Part shown: in pieces, positions 47,213-64,000 of the stretch
How positions within the stretch are numbered: position 1 is the first letter of the stretch
How the letters are laid out: each line of letters opens with the position of its first letter
Source of the DNA: Paraspadella gotoi
Lineage: Eukaryota; Chaetognatha
Direction of reading: 5' to 3'
Assembly: GCA_051294375.1 (NCBI GenBank)
Contig: CM119268.1
Location: forward strand, 18,244,005-18,308,004
Length of the DNA stretch: 64,000 nucleotides
The notes under the pieces: generated by a model
Database searches by the model: none
Seen by the model: only the letters and a program-made list of their open reading frames with translations
What the model was told of the DNA's origin: nothing
Made by a program: the position numbers and the translations under genes

Positions 47213-50200
47213 TCACGGGGGTTGTCCCAACGTGGTCGTCGACACCTCCTTGACGCCCTCAGATTCGCAGATGAACCAATGGGTGAAGTTGCAGTTGGCT
47301 TGGACCAGCGGAGGATCGTAGCGATTGTAGATCTCGCTGAAGGTGGCGCGCTGGCACACCCGCTTCCGCCGTCGACGATCGAGTTGCTCGCGGGTCTGCG
47401 TCCCGAAGCATCTGGAGTGGAGGATAAATGTGGGGAAGCTTTTTGAGATGGGAGCGGTATACATAGACAGACAGACCGTAGGATAGAAGACAAGAGAACA
47501 AAACACCACTAACCAAGTATAAAAGGGGACATACATTTAGAACAAGACAGTAAAATTGACTGGAAAGAAGTTAGAAAATCAAACACGCAAATATGAGAGA
47601 CAGACAAATAACCCTAAAGCCAAAAAACACAGTTCAACAAAGTCCCCCAACTCACCTCGCCCCCGCGCCCTCGTTCGATCCGCAGTCGTGATTCTTGCTG
47701 TGCGAGCAAAGCTGCAGAAAGTCTTCGTCTCCTCGACACTCGACGGAATCCATTGCGAAGTCGGAAGAGACTTTCCCGAAGGCGGAGACCGTCGTCGCGG
47801 TTCCGTTGACGTAACCGAGTTGACGACAGACCACCGACGCGTCACGATCGTCCCAGGAATCGTCGCAAACGGGGCGACCGCCCACGAGGACGTTGCCCTG
47901 CGAGGGTGGGGGGGATGAAAGGTGGGGTGGTGATGTGGTAAAAGGGAGCGGGTGGGGTGAGGGGAAATGGAGGGAGTTGATTTAATTGGCTTAAATAAGA
48001 ATCTACATATACATATATATTTTTTTTTTGTAATTCTCCTAACCAAGGTTTAATTTCTGTATTTGTATGTTGTTTTATTTTAGGTTTTAATTTTCAAGTA
48101 TGTTTCACCCCAGAAAAAAGATATATCCAACTGGTAATGTATTGTTTTAAACAAAAATTATATTGGGTTCTTAAAAAATGAAGTACGATAAATAATTTAT
48201 CAGCGCTATTATCCGTTATCCGCCCCTCATAAGCTCTTGCAGTTATCATTAGAACTTCAAGTTGTTCTTTCAAGTTACTTCACTTTCTATTTTCACACAT
48301 ACATTCCCAAATTAACCCTCCCCATCCCATCCTCGGCCCCTCACCTTGCTGGCGTCCTCGCCGCCGACCAGCCTGACTTCTCCAGGCATCGTCGAGCCCG
48401 ATCCCACCCACCAGTAGGAAACCCTGGCCACCGAGTCTTCACCCAGAGCCAGCCGGCTCGTCTCGGCCGTCTTGCGCTCAGACCGGAGATCAACCAACCG
48501 CGCGTTTAATCGCCGCCGACAGAAATTCTCGGCGGCGGCGAAAGTCTGTTGGCTCCGGACGAAGTAGAGACAAGAGGTGGCGTTGATGACGCTCAGGGTA
48601 AGGTTGGCCGGTGGGGGTTGGGCTTGGAGGGTGAGGCGCAGATTAAAGAGAAAGGGACAGATAAATAGGAAGTGAAGAGACAGTAATTATTGTTATGTGT
48701 TAGTGACAGAACCGTTCAATATAAGCAGTCCCTGAGCTTCGGATCAGGCTGTAACACCATGTTACAGGCGGGTTAAGCGCCCCGTCCCTCTTAACTGCCA
48801 GACGACCACCGGGCTAGAAGCCCGGACCCTTGGGTTGGGAGGCGAATGACTTTCCTCCGGCACCAATGGCCGCTGATGAACGGTTGGTGGATTTTAGTCC
48901 ACCATAGAAGAAATAATGTGATATTTAACAATATTGTTTGTTATTATTTCATTTTCTGGATTCATCAACGGACTTACAATAATTATTCTTAAATAAATAG
49001 AATGAAATTGGTTTAACCAATATTATCAATTCATTCAATAAATAAGCTTTCTGGCCCCTGACTTTTGTAGTTAGACCTTCATCTCTCATCGAAATTTACA
49101 AGATATAACCATGGCAAGGCCCTGCAAACTTTTAGAATGTCCTCACAATCAAGTTTATTAATTCCCAGAGCTTCCCTATCAATCAAGTGATCAACATTTT
49201 TGTTTGTATATATGAATGAATCCTAATGAACTCAAAATTTCTACTCACTGGCGGTTGGCTTCTCCTTGGTCTGTCCCTTCACTTCACAAATGAACCGCAG
49301 ATCGAAGAAACAGGCTTGGCTTCTGAGTTTGAGGTCGCGGGTCACGACGCCGCAGTTGTACATCGTTGAAGACTCGTTCCACTCCGAATGGTGGCTAGAA
49401 AACAATTTTGATCACATCGCTTATAACAAGAATCGGATTTATCAAGAAAATATAGTAATTTTTTGTAATAAATTGATTTTGACACACAATTGCAGCTTGC
49501 CTCGGCGTAGAAAAAATCAATAGCTAAAAAAAAAAAAAAAAAAAAGACAAAACCCGAGAAAAAGAAAAGAAAAGCAAAACTATATAACTTTCATATTGTT
49601 AGTGACCTGTCCCATTCTGACTCGTTCGCCAATTGACCGTTGACCCATCGCCATTCAGTCTCCTCATTCTGAATAGAAAGTGGTAATTAAAAATCATAAG
49701 TTTAAACAGAATAAGGATAATTTAAATTTTGAATACATACATACATACATACATAGATACATTCATACATACATACATACAAGATACAAGTTCTTTCGAG
49801 GAAAACAAATGCTGTATTTTTCAACTATTTTTTGCTTTCAACTGTTACGACTACTGCCAATAGCAGAATTATCCTCATTCTCACCTCATCATTGCGCGTT
49901 CGGTTGAGGCCGACCCAGAATTTCTGCAGCCCTATCGAACGGTGGACATCTCGCCTGAGGTCGTCCAATTCGCCGAGACGCAGGATGGAGGCTGAGGCGA
50001 GGTCGCCGCCCTCTTTGCGGCAAATCTGTGGCAATTGGGGAGAACCTTCTCGAATATTGATTTTTGAATATTGATTTTTATTTATAGTATTTTTAAAAAA
50101 AATGTCTCGCTTTTTTATTAGCATTTATAAAACAGTAAAACAAAAGAATAAAGAATGACCTCTCTCGCGTCCTGCCACGTTTCCAGCCCCGCGTTTCACC

Positions 50201-53200
50201 GCATAGAAATTCCCGTTGGGATTCTTTTTGTAGTCTGAAAATGGAAAGAGAAGAAGAGCTGAGAATTTTCGTTGTTTTCATTTGCGTCTCCTTTCCTCCT
50301 TCTTTCTTCTTTCCTTGGTTTCCTTCATTTTCTTCTTTCTATCTTTCTTTCTGTTTTTCTTTCTTTCTTTCTATCTTTCTTTCTTTCACGTTTTCTACTC
50401 GCTTTTCCACGGTCCCCTCTCTTTCCCCAACCGGCCCAACCCCCCTCCCACCTCAACCTCGTTTCCACTCATCCACCTTTTCCCCAATGCCCTTCTTCCG
50501 CCCCCCACCCACCCCCACCCCCAAACCGGTCCCGGCGTCCTCTCCCACTCCGGCCGATAGTCGGTGCAGCCTAGACACTTGCAGTGAGAGATGTCGCCGC
50601 CGCAGTAGCCGACGGTGAGCAGCAGGGTGAGTCCGTCCGCGGGTCGCAGGTCGATTTGAGGCCGAAGACTGGGCGACTCGGACCGCAGAGGGAATCGGGG
50701 CGGACAAAGTCTGGGGGGGGGAGAAGAGACGGACGGGAAAGATCAATTAATTAGTTTATTAGTTAATTTGTCTTTATTGTCTATACGACTTAACATACTA
50801 CTAGTATGTACTGTAAGTTTTATTTTACCCGGATATGTACATTTAAATAGCTTTTCGTTCTATTTCTTCTTATTTCATTGTTGTTTAGATTGTTTATACC
50901 TTCTTTATGGATAATCAAATTTCTTTACAAAGATTTTCTCGACAGTGGACCATTGAACCTTAAATAACATTTAAATGTATATTAAAAAGGTTTATATATC
51001 TGAATTTACCTTTGGCTTGACACAATGGTATATGGCAAAAATCCCACCTGCAAAAAAAGAGGAAAATTATGTCATAGTAGAAGCCATTTTTTATGTGCAA
51101 TAAGACTAGCTTGCCCCCGGGGACATAATTTTGGGTTTGACCGGTCATTTATTTCAACGGGAGGGCAATAATAGCAACCTTAGGTTTCTTCACTATCCTA
51201 TAAAATGTATTTTCCCTATCTTCCCCCGCCACCGCACTATCCCACCAGTCCTCACCTCGCTCTCTCCGGATTCCCGAAGAAACACCAAGGCTTCGTCTCG
51301 TTGTTTGGATTCCTGCAATAATTCGCCTCCAAACTGGACGCTTTCGTTGCTAACGTCGCTTTGACGACGCGTTCCGCGTTGAGTCTCTTCTCCGGCACGA
51401 GGCTCCATTGAAGGCACGGATGGCCGGAACGCGTGGTGGCCTGGGTGCCTCGGTAGTCGGAGCCGGAAGGATCGAAGGAGCACTCGGCTGAGGGGAAATG
51501 AGATGGAAAAGATATAATATACAATATATATATATATAATCATTCTCACTTTTTTCTTTTTCACTCACTTCCAAAATTTAATATCTTTTATCCTCACTTC
51601 CTTTTCCATCTATCCAAACATCTAAATATCTTTCAACTTACTTTTTTTTCTTTATTCAAATCCAAACCTTTCCTAACAGAGTCAAGAACTCCCCTTTTCT
51701 CTTGTCCATAAAACTCTAACCATCAAATCCTCACCCCAATCAACCTTACCCTTCTTCCGTCCACTCATTCACCTCTCTCGTCCAGGATGGAGATGCACTG
51801 GGGTTCTGAGACGACGCTCTCCTCGACAGGCTCGTCCGCGTCGGGAGAAGGGATCTCGCAGACGAAGGAAAGCCATCGGTAGCAGGGGGCGACGGTCCAG
51901 TGATGGGGTTCCGTGATGGTGCTGATGTTGTAGGCGAGGCAGAGATCCTCGGTGGATAAGGACATGGAGTCAACTCGCCAATCTTGGTAGGTCGCGCTGG
52001 AAGTCGGACGGGGATGGGACGATGAATGATGATGATGATTTATGATAAATACGCAGATTGATGATAATAACGATGACTACGATAATGGGATGGGGGATGA
52101 GTTTCTCGTGTCCAATATACATCAGATTAACTAAAATGTCAACAACAATCAATTTGATTCCTACCTGACCAATTGCCCGTTGCTGATCCACTTCATTTGA
52201 TGCCTCAATCCCGAGGCGCCCAACCATTTGACTCGTTGTTCCTTTTGGTGTCGGGGATGAGTGTGCGTCACAATGTAGCGCTGAAAAAATATGAATAAAA
52301 CACTTTTTGATGACTTTTTAAATAATTATATTTATTTTGGTTCATTGTTTTTATTCTTCCATTCTTTTTTATTTCTATATCTTTTCCATAAGATTTTCTT
52401 CTCTTTTTATTCTTTTCTTTTAAATTTTTCCTTTACTCCCTTCCTCCTTTCCTTTCCTCCCATCCACACCTTGAGCTTGTCGTTCTCCTCAAAAGTGTCC
52501 GGTCTGGCGAGATATCCTCCATGTTTGACGCAATAATCTTGCGCACGACGCCACCGCATGGGAAAGCTGACGAAGAGGTAGCAAGATGTGGCGTTGCCTG
52601 TAGTAAATGCCGCTATATAATTTTTGTTTATACAGTTATCTACGTCAACATGTAATTCTAGACGCTTTCAGGCAAGCCTAAAGCACCCCATGTGAGTAGT
52701 GAATGTATTTCCGTACGTTCATACAATCAAAGTTCACTATTCTCACCAAACTTAATCACTCGTTTGAATCAACCCGATCACTCTGCAGTCTGGACTCACT
52801 CGGACAGAACTTCTCCGGAGGCGTCATGTCGTATTCGGGCATCGGACGCCATGCCGCGTTCTTGGACGGCGCTTCGCAGACGACAGGCCGTCGAGCGTCG
52901 CAGCGGACCGTCCGCCATTTTCCGCTGCCGTCGTTTAATTCGGCGCAATGGAGGCCGGCTGTTGAAGGTTGGGGGGGGGGCGATTATTATAGTTATTTGT
53001 TTGGTTAACATCTTGATCTTTAACTATATCATTACGAGTAATATTTTTTGGTAACTTAACAAAAATAATTTATCTGTATTTCATTTTTACAGAATCATGA
53101 AATATACAATCGCACTGAAGATCAGAAAATTGGACGAAACATTTACAAATGCCTTTTTTAAAAATAGATTTATTATAAAACTGAAAAAAAGGCTTTTAAC

Positions 53201-54359
53201 CAAGAAGAAAACAATCTTAAATCTCCAATTTAATTTTCTGATAATATTTGTGATAAAATATAAATAATATTGAATAAATATGTTAGAGAAAATAGTTCAG
53301 CCTGTCAGTTTTAGAATAATATTTCAAAAATGAGGCTTCTCTTGGTAGTAAATACAATTTACACTCCCAAGTATTTTTTAGTCCCTAAATTTGTTTCAGT
53401 TTTCCCTCTCTCTCACTCTCTGACCTTCCCTCCTCGGCTCCCCCTTGTCCCAATTGCTGTAGTTGACCATCCGACCGTCGTAGGCCCAGACCCAGTCGGC
53501 GTCGTCATCGTGGACGGCGTTGGTGGCGCCGATCCAGACAGACGGCGCCGGAAGAGAGAGAATGAAAGCGGCGTCGGCGACGAGGGTTTGACTCACGGAT
53601 GAGGAGAGGATGATTCCCTGTGGATGGAGGGTGAGAGTGGGTGGGGGATGGTTGGTGGGGAATTGATTCATTAAATATCAATGTTAAGAAATCAAAAGAT
53701 AATTAACATATAACAAGACTCGACTTTCAAGTTGAATTACTATTATTTATAATAAAACGAAGCACAGAGAACAAAAAAGTAAAGTATCCGCTCGGTGAAC
53801 AATGATTTGCAAAGAAAACAAAATAGAGAAAAAGAAAAGAAAATCTACAAAGAAGGTCCACGCCGCAAATAAACTCGGCGGCTCATTGAGTACTTGGTCT
53901 AGGTACCTCGCTCAATCCCAACCAGGTGCCTACTTAACGGGATCCGTCAGCAATGCCCGCAACGGCATAAACCAACCGAGCAAAAAGTAAATAAATAAAT
54001 AAACAAATAAAAATAAAGCAATAAGCATAAAACATCTACGGATTTATATAGTATATATGTACATAAATTAAACACACAAACGACAGAAAAAGTCAACAAA
54101 CATTAGTCATTAACCTTAGTGTAATTCTCTTCTTTCTGATTCTCAAGACTCAAGAGTTTCCCTTTCATCTTTGAGCAAAAACCGATCGCTTCCTCCATCG
54201 ACATGACTCCGTCCTGCAGGCCCACGTAGTAGCAGGTGTCCCAATGGCCTGGCGGTCCCACGTGGGTGTACAGTTTGGACGGACAGGCCGCCTGGTTAAA
54301 AGTTGGGAAGGGTAAGTACATGTGAGACGTAGAGAGGTAGAGGAAGAGAGGTGTATAGA

Positions 54360-54452
<93 letters not shown>

Positions 54453-55025
54453 GTGATAGAAAGACATCCAGAAAGATAGACAGAAATATAGAAAGATTGA
54501 TTGATTGATAACGAAATGCCACCTGCGGCGTCCGATAATCTTCTCTAGTCAAAACATCGAGGATTTTCCTTTGAAGGTCGAGGTATTCGTCTCTTCGAGT
54601 CGACGACGCCACCGACGGAGGATTCGACGGGAGATTCCAAAGTTTTACTGGAAAAAGTTAAATTAAAAAGTCAAGATGACATCAAACCTAAGACGGTCAT
54701 AGCATCCGCCACCTGCGATGCTGATGACAGCCAAGGCGATGACCAGCAAAAGCGCCATCTGCAACGCGCACTTCATCGACGGACGATCGAACTTTTCCAA
54801 GAGTTTCGTCACTTTAGTGTCCGTCGCCATTTGTTGTTGTCTGAAGATGAGATTCATTTCATTTCATTTGATTGATGTATATATATATTTATATATATCT
54901 CTTAATGATTCATTCTGTTACTTGAGCCTGTGAACGTCGGCACTAGGACTTTCCTCCACGAGTTGTTCTTTGTCGTCGTCGAGAAGTCTTTGCGGACGGA
55001 CCATCGAAAACGAGACTCCCGCCAT
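47213..55025 (-). CDS. Type II membrane multi-CTLD / kringle / hevein-like / SRCR protein, about 970 aa
   Basis: About 19 exons on the - strand: 54922-55025, 54713-54840, 54523-54647, 54115-54291, 53425-53617, 52800-52958, 52470-52597, 52165-52280, 51773-51996, 51256-51487, 51010-51047, about 50527-50710, 50160-50234, 49885-50025, 49607-49668, 49249-49395, 48345-48622, 47656-47897, 47213-47411 (TGA). A cytoplasmic N terminus starting MAGVSFSMVRPQ is followed by one hydrophobic segment (QMALLLVIALAVISIA) and no signal peptide, hence type II. The ectodomain has CTLD1 (WIGATN, NYSNWDKGEP), CTLD2 (ending LSFVCE), a six-Cys kringle, a hevein-like module, CTLD3 (ending LRFICE) and CTLD4 interrupted by an SRCR domain (ending HWFICE). 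None of the CTLDs has a clear EPN/QPD sugar motif. Three one-base frame breaks (about 50607, 50191, 49383) look like sequencing errors. Probably a cell-surface recognition or scavenger-type receptor; ligand unknown. Confidence 0.85.
47656..47897 (-). other. SRCR domain exon inside CTLD4
   Basis: With the end of the preceding exon (EVRLVGGEDASK) and the first two codons of the next (RC), this exon forms one complete SRCR domain: GRPVCDDSWDDRDASVVCRQ, later SVECRGDED, QLCSHS and HDCGSNEGAGA. Six cysteines fit the six-Cys (group A) pattern. CTLD4 sequence lies on both sides of it. Confidence 0.85.
48673..49140 (-). mobile_element. Dispersed repeat, SINE-like, copy 2 (in lectin gene intron)
   Basis: Matches 5742-5988 and 6195-6350 (see copy 1). 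It lies between the exons encoding the end of CTLD3 and the start of CTLD4. Orientation is the same as copy 1, with the tRNA-like head CCCGGTGGTCGTCTGGCAG on the - strand. Confidence 0.65.
51010..51487 (-). other. Kringle domain exons
   Basis: Exons 51256-51487 and 51010-51047 together encode a kringle: AECSFDPSGSDYRGTQATT, SGHPCLQWS, NYCRNPNNETKPWCFF, then across the intron RWDFCHIPLC. All six cysteines and the YRG, NYCRNP and PWC signatures are present. Kringles are protein- or ligand-binding modules, here between CTLD2 and the hevein-like module. Confidence 0.9.
53870..53955 (+). mobile_element. SINE family A head fragment
   Basis: CGGCGGCTCATTGAGTAC followed by CGCTCAATCCCAACCAGGTGC resembles the head of the element at 17990-18120. 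It is truncated after about 90 bases and lies in a lectin gene intron. Confidence 0.5.
54364..54446. repeat. (GA)n microsatellite in lectin intron
   Basis: GA tract, CT on the sense strand, about 70 bases upstream of the CTLD1 exon acceptor at 54292. Confidence 0.96.
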
Positions 55026-57064
<2,039 letters not shown>

Positions 57065-57283
57065 ATGGAAATTAGACCGGGTGGAGTCGTGAAAGATCGA
57101 AGCGACCGAGACGACGACGATGATGATGACGACGACGATGATGATGACGACGACGACGATGAAATCGACGACAATCAGAACGACGACGACGACGACGACG
57201 AAGAAGAAGAAGAAGGAACCAAAAGGCTCGACAAGGCGGCGACATCGGTTGACGACGACGATGGCGACGACAAGCTGCGCTAA
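57065..57283 (+). CDS. Possible Asp-rich 72-aa protein
   Basis: A complete ATG-to-TAA frame whose middle is nearly all Asp with some Glu, flanked by less biased ends (MEIRPGGVVKDRSDR and TKRLDKAATSVDDDDGDDKL). GAC/GAT codons are mixed, so this is not a single perfect triplet repeat. No family recognised; it could equally be a noncoding GAC/GAT repeat. Only the intact frame supports it. Confidence 0.25.
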   Translation: MEIRPGGVVKDRSDRDDDDDDDDDDDDDDDDDEIDDNQNDDDDDDEEEEEGTKRLDKAATSVDDDDGDDKLR

Positions 57284-57587
57284 TTAAATTAATTACGAGT
57301 GAAAATTATAAATTAGACGAAAATTGATTGAGGAAACGAAAAAAAAATTAAAAAAAAATATGAGGATACGAACGAAATTTAGTTAAGTAAACTTGAAATT
57401 GAACGATCGAAAACGGAGAGTTTAATACAAAAAACAGAAGCTACGAATGAATTTTTTTTTATTTATTAATTTTACAATTTCTTTTCTCTCTCTCTCTTTC
57501 TCTCTCTATCTCTCTCTCGCCGTGTTTCCCCCCCGTCTGGTTAGAGGGTCATTACGTCACTGGAGTAACGGGGGGAAAGTAACCAAG

Positions 57588-57710
<123 letters not shown>

Positions 57711-57789
57711 CGGGCTCCGAGAAATATCGCGAATGTCAGTAAAGAAGAACCAGGTTTGAGCAAATAAGAAAAAGATGAAGAAACTGAAA

Positions 57790-58635
57790 TGAAAGATTTT
57801 TTTTTCTTTCACAAAAAAAAAACTTAAAAAAATAAAAGAGTTGAGTGGAGAGAGAAAAGGGGAGAGGGAATTCAGTGGAACAATTTTTTTTGCCTCAAGG
57901 CCTGAGAGAATCGAAAAGGTCCGAAAATATTCGCAGAATTAATCTCTCTCTCTCTCCTTCTCTAATCTCTCTCTTCTCTCCCTCTTCTCTTCTCTCTTCT
58001 CCTCTCTCTTTCTCTGTGTGTGTCTCGTTTACAAACCAACCCAAATATAGACTTTTACGCGAGAAGACAAATAGACAACCACTTGCTCACTTTTTATCAG
58101 GAAAAAAATATTAAGACAGCTTCGAGGTGAGTTAAAACGGTGGCTGGATATTTGATCTTTGACCCGACACGCTTGGTGAACCTTGACCTTTGACCCGACA
58201 CGCTCGGTGAACCTTGAACTTTGATTTGGATTCTTGACCTTTCACTGTGAATCTCATGGATTCGGACCCTGTCTTTGGTTTCGCTTCATGGTTTTCTTTT
58301 TTCGTTTCGCTCGGTAAATTAAGTTGAACAAAATGGCTTTTTTACATTTAGGATTATCTTTTAACATTTATCTTGCGGTGAAGCGCGAACGAAATAAAAA
58401 TATGATTTTTCAAAACTCGAAAGACGACGCCTTTGTTGATCATTTTGACGACAACAACAACAACGAAGATGATTGTCCCTTTAAATCGTTAAATCGACAA
58501 TGAGGAATATTCCGTTGCCTCAACTCCCTCCAATCATATTCTTCCTGACACTCCCATCACCGTTATGTGAGATATGATGTATTAAAAATCATATCTCACT
58601 CATACTTTTCACCACTGCCCGTCACCAAAACTCAC
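57790..58635. other. Region downstream of the last recognised scaffold exon
   Basis: CT-rich sequence near 57950-58020, then unique sequence. It contains repeated TGACCTTTGACCC-like boxes at 58153-58225. Since the exon at 58636 ends with a donor, at least one more - strand exon must lie below it; I could not identify it. Confidence 0.4.
58153..58225 (-). promoter_or_regulatory. Cluster of DR1-like nuclear receptor half-site pairs
   Basis: TGATCTTTGACCC (58153-58165), TGACCTTTGACCC (58184-58196) and a weaker TGAACTTTGATTT follow each other in a roughly 30-base tandem repeat. The reverse complement of the second, GGGTCAAAGGTCA, is a direct repeat of two AGGTCA-type half sites spaced by one base, the consensus for RXR/HNF4-type receptors. 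Function is inferred from consensus only. Confidence 0.35.

Positions 58636-64000
<5,365 letters not shown>

Overview
This window is nuclear DNA from an intron-rich animal, probably an invertebrate. Every recognisable gene is split by short introns with ordinary GT-AG boundaries (plus one GC-AG), and the domains are animal ones: EF-hand, discoidin (F5/8 C), three LIM domains, a CG9801-type PP2C-like domain, C-type lectin domains (CTLDs), kringle and SRCR. No species can be named from sequence alone. Dinucleotide GA/CT tracts are very common.

Layout. 1-8.5 kb (+ strand): a 149-aa calmodulin-like EF-hand gene (916-2060), a small secreted discoidin-domain gene (3085-4547) and a 426-aa three-LIM gene (5002-8339). 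10.1-40.6 kb (- strand): a CG9801-type PP2C-like gene. Its seven C-terminal exons (10105-13383) are clean; its N-terminal exons lie inside a repeated, gap-ridden block. 14.4-45.7 kb: a large region that is present two to three times. One segment occurs as a direct copy and an inverted copy (about 14.4-19.9 and 26.1-30.15 kb); another occurs three times in direct order (19.9-25.7, 30.2-38.8, 38.8-45.7 kb). Copies differ mainly by scattered small indels and are joined by runs of exactly 25 N, which suggests unmerged haplotypes or unpolished long-read contigs rather than true triplication.

47.2-55.0 kb (- strand): the most interesting gene, a type II membrane protein of about 970 aa in about 19 exons. 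Its ectodomain reads CTLD - CTLD - kringle - hevein-like cysteine module - CTLD - CTLD, and a complete SRCR domain sits inside the last CTLD. 58.6-64 kb (- strand, running off the window): a large, mostly disordered acidic/Ser-Thr-rich protein with a candidate PP1-docking motif, not assigned to a family.

The genes do not form an operon-like system. The EF-hand, discoidin and LIM genes are co-oriented neighbours; the PP2C-like, lectin and acidic scaffold genes lie on the opposite strand. A recurrent feature is that long (CT)n tracts lie on the transcribed gene's sense strand, often directly upstream of a 3' splice site. Several coding exons contain apparent one-base indels, so protein models below are readings of the best frames, not exact translations.
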